DNA of 64,000 nucleotides from Euonymus europaeus (lineage: Eukaryota > Streptophyta > Magnoliopsida > Celastrales > Celastraceae), in assembly GCA_963580455.1 (NCBI GenBank), contig OY756966.1, positions 17,611,001 to 17,675,000 on the forward strand, in the 5' to 3' direction. The position numbers and the translations under genes were made by a program. Shown piece by piece: positions 50,401-61,900 of this stretch (positions within the stretch are counted from its first letter, which is position 1; each line of letters opens with the position of its first letter). The notes under the pieces were generated by a model. The model made no database searches, was not told the DNA's origin, and was given only the letters and a program-made list of their open reading frames with translations.

Positions 50401-53400
50401 CCATAGAGACAGTTGAGCAACTACGGACTATCAAAGTTGCTCGGGATACACTTTTAATTGTTCTTCTATGTCAAATTTTACGAGTATAAGCTTCCTACAT
50501 TATTTTGATGCCAAAACACCAACTTTCTATGACAAATGGACGAAACCGTTAAAAGCTCCTCCATAGAGAGAGTTGAGCAACTACGGACTATCAAAATTAC
50601 TCGGGATAGACTTTTTATTGTTCTTCTATGTCAAATTTTATGAGTATAAGCTTGCTACATTATTTCGTTGCCAAAACACCAACTTTATATGACAAATAGA
50701 CAAAACCGTTTAAAGCTCCTCCATAGAGAGAGTTGAGCAACTTCAGACTATCAAAATTGCTCGGAATAGACTTTTTATTGTTCTTCTATGTCAAATTTTA
50801 CGAGTATAAGCTTCCTACATTATTTTGATGCCAAAACAACAACTTTCTATGACAAAACAACAACTTTCTATGACAAATGGACAAAACCGTTAAAAGCTCC
50901 TCCATAGAGAGAGTCGAGCAACTACGGACTATCGAAGTTGCTCGGTGCACAATTTCTAATGTTCTCATATGTCTAATTTTACGAGTATAAGCTTCCTACA
51001 TTATTTCGATGCAAAAACACCAACTTTCTATGAGAAATGGACAAAACCGTTAAAAGCTCCACCATAGAGAGAGTTGAGCAACTTCGGACCGTCAAAGTTG
51101 CTCGGGATAGACTTTATATTGTTCTTCTATGTCAAATTTTATGAGTATAAGCTTCCTACATTATTTCGATGCCAAAACACCAACTTTCTTTGACAAATGG
51201 ACAAAATCGTTAAAAGCTCCTCCATAGAGAGTTTTGAGCAACTTCGGACTATGAAATTTGCTCGGGATAGACTTTTTATTGTTCTTCTATTTCAAATTTT
51301 ACGAGTATAAGCTTCCTACATTATTTCGATGCCAAAAAGCCAACTTTCTATGACAAATGGACAAAACCGTTAAAAGCTCCTCCATAGAGAGAGTTGAGCA
51401 ACTACGGACTATCAAAGTTGCTCGGTGTACAATTTCTATTGTTCTCATATGTCAAATTTTACGAGTATTATCTTCCTACATTATTTCGATGCCAAAACAC
51501 CAACTTTCTATGACAAATGGACAAAACCGTTAAAAACTCCTCCATAGAGAGAGTTGAGCAACTTCGGACCATCAAAGTTGCTCGGGATAGACTTTATATT
51601 GTTCTTCTATGTCAAATTTTATGAGTATAAGCTTCCTAGATTATTTCGATGCCAAAACACCAACTTTCTTTGACAAATGGACAAAATCGTTAAAAGCTCC
51701 GCCATAGAGAGTTTTGAGCAACTTCGGACTATGAAATTTGCTCGGGATAGACTTTTTATTGTCCTTCTATGTCAAATTTTACGAGTATAAGCTTCCTACA
51801 TTATTTCGATGCCAAAACACCAACTTTCTATGACAAATGGACAAAACCGTTAAAAGCTCCTCCATAGAGAGAGTTGAGCAATTTCGGACTATCAAAGTTG
51901 CTCGGGATAGACTTTTAATTGTTCTTCTAAGTCAAATTTTACAAGTATAAGCTCCATAGATTATTTCGAGTTCAAAATACCAACCTTCTATGACAAATAG
52001 ACAAAAATGTTAAAAGCTCCTCCATAGAGAGAGTTGAGCAACTTCGGACTATCAAAGTTTCTCGGGATAGACTTTTTATTGTTCTTCTATGTCAAATTTT
52101 ACGAGTATAAGCTTCCTACATTATTTCAATGCCAAAACACCAACTTTCTATGATAAATGGACAAAACCGTTAAAAGCTCCTCCATAGAGAGAGTTGAGCA
52201 ACTACGGACTATCAAAGTTGCTCGGTGTACAATTTCTATTGTTCTCATATGTCAAATTTTACGAGTATAAGCTTCAGAGATTATTTCGATGCCAAAACAC
52301 TAACTTTCTTTGACAAATGGACAAAACCGTTAAAAGCTCTTCTATAGAGAGAGTTGAGCAACTTCGGACTGTGAAAATTTCTCGGGATAGACTTTTTATT
52401 GTTCTTCTATGTCAAATTTTACGAGTATAAGCTTGCTACATTATTTCGTTGCCAAAACACCAACTTTCTATGACAAATAGACAAAACCGTTAAAAGCTCC
52501 TCCATAGAGAGAGTGGAGCAACTTCCGACTATCAAAATTGCTCGGAATAGACTTTTTATTGTTCTTCTATGTCAAATTTTACGAGTATAAGCTTCCTACA
52601 TTATTTCGATGCCAAAACAACAACTTTCTATGACAAATGGACAAAACCGCTAAAAGCTCTTCCGTAGAGAGTGTCGAGCAACTACGGACTATCAAAGTTG
52701 CTCGGTGTAGACTTTTTACTGTTCTTCTATGTCAAATTTTACGAGTATAAGCTTCCTACATTATTTCGATGCCAAAACAACAACTTTCTATGACAAATGG
52801 ACAAAACCGCTAAAAGCTCCTCCATAGAGAGTGTCGAGCAACTACGGACTATCGAAGTTGCTCGGTGTAGACTTTTTACTGTTCTTCTATGTCAACTTTT
52901 ACGAGTATAAGCTTCCTACATTATTACGATGCCAAAACACCAACTTTCTATGACAAATGGACAAAACCATTAAAAGCTCCTCCATAGAGAGAGTTGAGCA
53001 ACTTCGGACTATCAAAGTTGCTCGGGATAGACTTTATATTGTTCTTCTATGTCAAATTATATGAGTATAAGCTTCCTAGATTATTTCGATGCCAAAACAC
53101 CAACTTTCTTTGACAAATGGACAAAATCGTTAAAAGCTCCTCCATAGAGAGTTTGGAGCAACTTCGGACTATGAAATTTGCTCGGGATAGACTTTTTATT
53201 GTTCTTCTATGTCAAATTTTACGAGTATAAGCTTTCTACATTATTTCGATGCCAAAACACCAACTTTCTATGACAAATGGACAAAACCGTTAAAAGCTCC
53301 TCCATAGAGAGAGTTGAGCAATTTCGGACTATCAAAGTTGCTCGGGATAGACTTTTAATTGTTCTTCTAAGTCAAATTTTACAAGTATAAGCTTCATAGA

Positions 53401-54021
53401 TTATTTCGAGTCCAAAACACCAACTTTCTATGACAAATAGACAAAAATGTTAAAAGCTCCTCCATAGAGAGAGTTGAGCAACTTCGGACTATCAAAGTTG
53501 CTCGGGATACACTTTTAATTGTTCTTCTATGTCAAATTTTACGAGTATAAGCTTCCTACATTATTTTGATGCCAAAACACCAACTTTCTATGACAAATGG
53601 ACGAAACCGTTAAAAGCTCCTCCATAGAGAGAGTTGAGCAACTACGGACTATCAAAATTACTCGGGATAGACTTTTAATTGTTCTTCTATGTCAAATTTT
53701 ACGAGTATAGGCTTCCTACTTTATTTCAATGCCAAAACACCAACTTTCTATGACAAATAGACAAAACCGTTAAAAGCTCCTCCATAGAGACAGTTGAGCA
53801 ACTACGGACTATCAAAGTTGCTCGGGATACACTTTTAATTGTTCTTCTATGTCAAATTTTACGAGTATAAGCTTCCTACATTATTTTGATGCCAAAACAC
53901 CAACTTTCTATGACAAATGGACGAAACCGTTAAAAGCTCCTCCATAGAGAGAGTTGAGCAACTACGGACTATCAAAATTACTCGGGATAGACTTTTTATT
54001 GTTCTTCTATGTCAAATTTTA
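47421..54021 (+). repeat. 20/21-monomer higher-order repeat, two tandem copies (3220 and 3381 bp)
   Basis: Copy 1 is 47421-50640 and copy 2 is 50641-54021, both starting with TGAGTATAAGCTTGCTAC. The 181-bp monomer is at 47612 and 50832. Copy 2 has one extra monomer because the CAACAAC / CAAAACCGCTAAAAGC monomer is doubled (about 52581-52740 and 52741-52900). Copy 1 is one base shorter through the T loss near 48530. Both end with the run GGATACACTTTTAATTG, AATGGACGAAACC, AAAATTACTCGGG. Confidence 0.82.
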
Positions 54022-57000
54022 CGAGTATAAGCTTCCTACATTATTTCGATGCCAAAACACCAACTTTCTATGACAAATGGACAAAATCGTTAAAAGCTCC
54101 TCCATAGAGAATTTTGAGCAACTTCGGACTATGAAATTTGCTCGGGATAGACTTTTTATTGTTCTTCTATGTCAAATTTTACGAGTATAAGCTTTCAACA
54201 TTATTTCTATGACAAAACACCAATTTTCTATGACAAATAGACAAAAATGTTAAAAGCTCCTCCATAGAGAGAGTGGAGCAACTTCGAACTATCAAAGTTG
54301 CTCGGGATAGACTTTTTATTGTTCTTCTATGTCAAATTTTACGAGTATAAGCTTCCTACATTATTACGATGCCAAAACACCAACTTTCTATAAAAATTAG
54401 ACAAAACCATTAAAAGCTCCTCCATAGAGAGAGTTGAGCAACTTCGGACTATCAAAGTTTCTCGGGATAGACTTTTTATTGTTCTTCTATGTCAAATTTT
54501 ATGAGTATAAGCTTCTTACATTATTTCGATACCAAAACACCAACTTTCTATGACAAATAGACAAAACCGTTAAAAGCTCCTCCATAGAGAGAGTTGAGCA
54601 ACTTCGGACTATGAAAGTTGCTCGGGATAGACTTTTTGTTGTTCTTCTATGTCAACTTTTACGAGTATAAGCTTCCTACATCATATCGATGCCAAAACAC
54701 CAACTTTCCATGACAAATTGACAAAACCGTTAAAAGCTCCTCCATAGATAGAGTTGAGCAACTTCAAACTATCAAAGTTGCTCGGGATAGAGTTTTTATT
54801 GTTCTTCTATGTCAAATTTTATGAGTATAAGCTTCTTGCATTATTTCGATGCCAAAACACCAACTTTCTATGACAAATCGACAAAACCGTTAAAAGCTCC
54901 TCCATAGAGAGAGTTGAGCAACTACGGACTATCAAAATTGCTCGGGATAGACTTTTTATTGTTCTTCCATGTCAAATTTTACGAGTATAAGCTTCTTACA
55001 TTATTTCGATACCAAAACACCAACTTTCTATGACAAATAGACAAAACCGTTAAAAGCTACTCCATAGAGAGAGTTGAGCAACTTCGGACTATGAAAGTTG
55101 CTCGGGATAGACTTTTTGTTGTTCTTCTATGTCAACTTTTACGAGTATAAGCTTTCTACATTATATCGATGCCAAAACACCAACTTTCCATGACAAATTG
55201 ACAAAACCGTTTAAAGCTCCTCCATAGATAGAGTTGAGCAACTACGGACTATCAAAGTTGCTCGGGATAGACTTTTAATTGTTCTTCTATGTCAAATTTT
55301 ACGAGTATAAGCTTCCTACTTTATTTCAATGCCGAAACACCAACTTTCTATGACAAATAGACAAAACCGTTAAAAGCTCCTCCATAGAGAGAGTTGAGCA
55401 ACTACGGACTATCAAAGTTGCTCGGGATACACTTTTAATTGTTCTTCTATGTCAAATTTTACGAGTATAAGCTTCCTACATTATTTCGATGCCAAAACAC
55501 CAACTTTCTATGACAAATGGACAAAACCGTTAAAAGCTCCTCCATAGAGAGAGTTGAGCAACTTCGGACCATCAAAGTTGCTCGGGATAGACTTTTTATT
55601 GTTCTTCTATGTCAACTTTTACGAGTATAAGCTTCCTACATTATTTTGATGCCAAAACACCAACTTTCTATGACAAATGGACGAAACCGTTAAAAGCTCC
55701 TCCATAGAGAGAGTTGAGCAACTACGGACTATCAAAATTACTCGGGATAGACTTTTAATTGTTCTTCTATGTCAAATTTTACGAGTATAGGCTTCCTACT
55801 TTATTTCAATGCCAAAACACCAACTTTCTATGACAAATAGACAAAACCGTTAAAAGCTCCTCCATAGAGACAGTTGAGCAACTACGGACTATCAAAGTTG
55901 CTCGGGATACACTTTTAATTGTTCTTCTATGTCAAATTTTACGAGTATAAGCTTCCTACATTATTTTGATGCCAAAACACCAACTTTCTATGACAAATGG
56001 ACGAAACCGTTAAAAGCTCCTCCATAGAGAGAGTTGAGCAACTACGGACTATCAAAATTACTCGGGATAGACTTTTTATTGTTCTTCTATGTCAAATTTT
56101 ACGAGTATAAGCTTCCTACATTATTTCGATGCCAAAACACCAACTTTCTATGACAAATGGACAAAATCGTTAAAAGCTCCTCCATAGAGAATTTTGAGCA
56201 ACTTCGGACTATGAAATTTGCTCGGGATAGACTTTTTATTGTTCTTCTATGTCAAATTTTACGAGTATAAGCTTTCAACATTATTTCTATGACAAAACAC
56301 CAATTTTCTATGACAAATAGACAAAAATGTTAAAAGCTCCTCCATAGAGAGAGTGGAGCAACTTCGAACTATCAAAGTTGCTCGGGATAGACTTTTTATT
56401 GTTCTTCTATGTCAAATTTTACGAGTATAAGCTTCCTATATTATTACGATGCCAAAACACCAACTTTCTATAAAAATTAGACAAAACCATTAAAAGCTCC
56501 TCCATAGAGAGAGTTGAGCAACTTCGGACTATCAAAGTTTCTCGGGATAGACTTTTTATTGTTCTTCTATGTCAAATTTTATGAGTATAAGCTTCTTACA
56601 TTATTTCGATACCAAAACACCAACTTTCTATGACAAATAGACAAAACCGTTAAAAGCTCCTCCATAGAGAGAGTTGAGCAACTTCGGACTATGAAAGTTG
56701 CTCGGGATAGACTTTTTGTTGTTCTTCTATGTCAACTTTTACGAGTATAAGCTTCCTACATCATATCGATGCCAAAACACCAACTTTCCATGACAAATTG
56801 ACAAAACCGTTAAAAGCTCCTCCATAGATAGAGTTGAGCAACTTCAAACTATCAAAGTTGCTCGGGATAGAGTTTTTATTGTTCTTCTATGTCAAATTTT
56901 ATGAGTATAAGCTTCTTGCATTATTTCGATGCCAAAACACCAACTTTCTATGACAAATCGACAAAACCGTTAAAAGCTCCTCCATAGAGAGAGTTGAGCA

Positions 57001-57700
57001 ACTACGGACTATCAAAATTGCTCGGGATAGACTTTTTATTGTTCTTCCATGTCAAATTTTACGAGTATAAGCTTCTTACATTATTTCGATACCAAAACAC
57101 CAACTTTCTATGACAAATAGACAAAACCGTTAAAAGCTCCTCCATAGAGAGAGTTGAGCAACTTCGGACTATGAAAGTTGCTCGGGATAGACTTTTTGTT
57201 GTTCTTCTATGTCAACTTTTACGAGTATAAGCTTTCTACATTATATCGATGCCAAAACACCAACTTTCCATGACAAATTGACAAAACCGTTTAAAGCTCC
57301 TCCATAGATAGAGTTGAGCAACTACGGACTATCAAAGTTGCTCGGGATAGACTTTTAATTGTTCTTCTATGTCAAATTTTACGAGTATAAGCTTCCTACT
57401 TTATTTCAATGCCAAAACACCAACTTTCTATGACAAATAGACAAAACCGTTAAAAGCTCCTCCATAGAGAGAGTTGAGCAACTACGGACTATCAAAGTTG
57501 CTCGGGATACACTTTTAATTGTTCTTCTATGTCAAATTTTACGAGTATAAGCTTCCTACATTATTTCGATGCCAAAACACCAACTTTCTATGACAAATGG
57601 ACAAAACCGTTAAAAGCTCCTCCATAGAGAGAGTTGAGCAACTTCGGACCATCAAAGTTGCTCGGGATAGACTTTTTATTGTTCTTCTATGTCAAATTTT
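53541..57700 (+). repeat. 13-monomer higher-order repeat, two copies of 2080 bp
   Basis: Copy 1 is 53541-55620 and copy 2 is 55621-57700 at a constant offset of 2080. Shared variants: AATGGACGAAACC (53598/55678), GAGACAGTTGAGC (about 53786/55866), AGAATTTTGAGC (54107/56187), CTTTCAACATTATTTCTATG (54191/56271), TATAAAAATTAGAC (54389/56469), GATACCAAAACACC (54529/56609), CATCATATCGATG (54679/56759), CTTCTTGCATT (54832/56912) and ATTATATCGATG (55159/57239). Only scattered single differences were noticed, so the duplication is recent. Copy 1 overlaps the end of the preceding 21-mer block. Confidence 0.85.
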
Positions 57701-58980
57701 ACGAGTATAAGCTTCAGAGATTATTTCGATGCCAAAACACTAACTTTCTTTGACAAATGGACAAAACCGTTAAAAGATCTTCTATAGAGAGAGTTGAGCA
57801 ACTTCGGACTGTGAAAATTTCTCGGGATAGACTTTTTATTGTTCTGCTATGTCAAATTTTACGAGTATAAGCTTGCTACATTATTTCGTTGCCAAAACAC
57901 CAACTTTCTATGACAAATAGACAAAACCGTTAAAAGCTCCTCCATAGAGAGAGTGGAGCAACTTCCGACTATAAAAATTGCTCGGAATAGACTTTTTATT
58001 GTTCTTCTATGTCAAATTTTACGAGTATAAGCTTCCTACATTATTTCGATGCCAAAACAACAACTTTCTATGACAAATGGACAAAACCGCTAAAAGCTCT
58101 TCCATAGAGAGTGTCGAGCAACTACGGACTATCAAAAGTTGCTCGGTGTAGACTTTTTACTGTTCTTCTATGTCAAATTTTACGAGTATAAGCTTCCTAC
58201 ATTATTACGATTCCAAAACGCCAACTTTCTATGACAAATGGACAAAACCATTAAAAGCTCCTCCATAGAGAGAGTTGAGCAACTTCGGACTATCAAAGTT
58301 GCTCGGGATAGACTTTATATTGTTCTTCTACGTCAAATTATATGAGTATAAGCTTCCTAGATTATTTCGATGCCAAAACACCAACTTTCTTTGACAAATG
58401 GACAAAATCGTTAAAAGCTCCTCCATAGAGAGTTTTGAGCAACTTCGGACTATGAAATTTGCTCGGGATAGACTTTTTATTGTTCTTCTATGTCAAATTT
58501 TACGAGTATAAGCTTTCTACATTATTTCGATGCCAAAACACCAACTTTCTATGACAAATGGACAAAACCGTTAAAAGCTCCTCCATAGAGAGAGCTGAGC
58601 AATTTCGGACTATCAAAGTTGCTCGGGATAGACTTTTAATTGTTCTTCTAAGTCAAATTTTACAAGTATAAGCTTCATAGATTATTTCGAGTCCAAAACA
58701 CCAACTTTCTATGACAAATAGACAAAAATGTTAAAAGCTCCTCCATAGAGAGAGTTGAGCAACTTCGGACTATCAAAGTTACTCGGGATAGACTTTTTAT
58801 TGTTCTTCTATGTCAAATTTTACGAGTATAAGCTTCCTACATTATTTCTATTCCAAAACACCAACTTTCTATGACAAATGGACAAAACCGTTAAAACCTC
58901 CTCCATAGAGAGAGTTGAGCAACTTCGAACTATCAAAAATCCTCGGGATAGACTTTTTATTGTTCTTCTATGTCAAATTT
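57701..58980 (+). repeat. 8-monomer segment copied from the 20/21-mer
   Basis: The order CTTCAGAGAT, CTTGCTAC with TTCGTTGCC, CAACAAC with CCGCTAAAAGC, ATTACGAT, CCTAGATT, CTTTCTAC, CATAGATT with TTCGAG repeats that at 52261-53540, offset 5440. It lacks the doubled CAACAAC monomer and carries one extra A near 58130. It separates the 13-mer block from the 9-mer block. Confidence 0.7.
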
Positions 58981-61900
58981 TATGAGTATAAGCTTCTTAC
59001 ATTATTTCGATACCAAAACACCAACTTTCTATGACAAATAGACAAAACCGTTAAAAGCTCCTCCATAGAGAGAGTTGAGCAACTTCGGACTATGAAAGTT
59101 GCTCGGGATAGACTTTTTGTTGTTCTTCTATGTCAACTTTTACGAGTATAAGCTTCCTACATTATATCGATGCCAAAACACCAACTTTCCATGACAAATT
59201 GACAAAACCGTTAAAAGCTCCTCCATAGATAGAGTTGAGCAACTTCAAACTATCAAAGTTGCTCGGGATAGAGTTTTTATTATTCTTCTATGTCAAATTT
59301 TACGAGTATAAGCTTCTTGCATTATTTCGATGCCAAAACACCAACTTTCTATGATAAATCGACAAAACCGTTAAAAGCTCCTCCATAGAGAGAGTTGAGC
59401 AACTACGGACTATCAAAATTGCTCGGGATAGACTTTTTATTGTTCTTCTATGTCAAATTTTACGAGTATAAGCTTCTTACATTATTTCGATACCAAAACA
59501 CCAACTTTCTATGACAAATAGACAAAACCGTTAAAAGCTCCTCCATAGAGAGAGTTGAGCAACTTCGGACTATGAAAGTTGCTCGTGATAGACTTTTTGT
59601 TGTTCTTCTATGTCAACTTTTACGAGTATAAGCTTCCTACATTACATCGATGCCAAAACACCAACTTTCCACGACAAATTGACAAAACCGTTTAAAGCTC
59701 CTCCATAGAGAGAGTTGAGCAACTACGGACTATCAAAGTTGCTCGGGATAGACTTTTAATTGTTCTTCTATGTCAAATTTGACGAGTATAAGCTTCCTAC
59801 TTTATTTCAATGCCAAAACACCAACTTTCTATGACAAATAGACAAAACCGTTAAAAGCTCCTCCATAGAGAGAGTTGAGCAACTACGGACTATCAAAGTT
59901 GCTCGGGATACACTTTTAATTGTTCTTCTATGTCAAATTTTACGAGTATAAGCTTCCTACATTATTTTGATGCCAAAACACCAACTTTCTATGACAAATG
60001 GACGAAACCGTTAAAAGCTCCTCCATAGAGAGAGTTGAGCAACTACGGACTATCAAAATTACTCGGGATAGACTTTTTATTGTTCTTCTATGTCAAATTT
60101 TACGAGTATAAGCTTCCTACATTATTTCGATGCCAAAACACCAACTTTCGATGACAAATGGACAAAATCGTTAAAAGCTCCTCCATAGAGAGTTTTGAGC
60201 AACTTCGGACTATGAAATTTGCTCGGGATAGACTTTTTATTATTCTTCTATGTCAAATTTTACGAGTATAAGCTTTCAACATTATTTCTATGACAAAACA
60301 CCAATTTTCTATGACAAATAGACAAAAATGTTAAAAGCTCTTCCATAGAGAGAGTGGAGCAACTTCGAACTATCAAAGTTGCTCGGGATAGACTTTTTAT
60401 TGTTCTTCTATGTCAAATTTTACGAGTATAAGCTTCTTACATTATTTCGATACCAAAACACCAACTTTCTATGACAAATAGACAAAACCGTTAAAAGCTC
60501 CTCCATAGAGAGAGTTGAGCAACTTCGGACTATGAAAGTTGCTCGGGATAGACTTTTTGTTGTTCTTCTATGTCAACTTTTATGAGTATAAGCTTCCTAC
60601 ATCATATCGATGCCAAAACACCAAATTTCCATGATAAATTGACAAAACCGTTAAAAGCTACTCCATAGATAGAGTTGAGCAACTTCAAACTATCAAAGTT
60701 GCTCGGGATAGAGTTTTTATTGTTCTTCTATGTCAAATTTTACGAGCATAAGCTTCTTGCATTATTTCGATGCCAAAACACCAACTTTCTATGACAGATC
60801 GACAAAACCGTTAAATGCTCCTCCATAGAGAGAGTTGAGCAACTACGGACTATCAAAATTGCTCGGGATAGACTTTTTATTGTTCTTCCATGTCAAATTT
60901 TACGAGTATAAGCTTCTTACATTATTTCGATACCAAAACACCAACTTTCTATGACAAATAGACAAAACCGTTAAAAGCTGCTCCATAGAGAGAGTTGAGC
61001 AACTTCGGACTATGAAAGTTGCTCGGGATAGACTTTTTGTTGTTCTTCTATGTCAACTTTTACGAGTATAAGCTTCCTACATTACATCGATGCCAAAACA
61101 CCAACTTTCCATGACAAATTGACAAAACCGTTTAAAGCTCCTCCATAGAGAGAGTTGAGCAACTACGGACTATCAAAGTTGCTCGGGATAGACTTTTAAT
61201 TGTTCTTCTATGTCAAATTTTACGAGTATAAGCTTCCTACTTTATTTCAATGCCAAAACACCAACTTTCTATGACAAATAGACAAAACCGTTAAAAGCTC
61301 CTCCATAGAGAGAGTTGAGCAACTACGGACTATCAAAGTTGCTCGGGATACACTTTTAATTGTTCTTCTATGTCAAATTTTACGAGTATAAGCTTCCTAC
61401 ATTATTTTGATGCCAAAACACCAACTTTCTATGACAAATGGACGAAACCGTTAAAAGCTCCTCCATAGAGAGAGTTGAGCAACTACGGACTATCAAAATT
61501 ACTCGGGATAGACTTTTTATTGTTCTTCTATGTCAAATTTTACGAGTATAAGCTTCCTACATTATTTCGATGCCAAAACACCAACTTTCGATGACAAATG
61601 GACAAAATCATTAAAAGCTCCTCCAAAGAGAGTTTTGAGCAACTTCGGACTATGAAATTTGCTCGGGATAGACTTTTTATTGTTCTTCTATGTCAAATTT
61701 TACGAGTATAAGCTTTCAACATTATTTCTATGACAAAACACCAATTTTCTATGACAAATAGACAAAAATGTTAAAAGCTCTTCCATAGAGAGAGTGGAGC
61801 AACTTCGAACTATCAAAGTTGCTCGGGATAGACTTTTTATTGTTCTTCTATGTCAAATTTTACGAGTATAAGCTTCTTACATTATTTCGATACCAAAACA

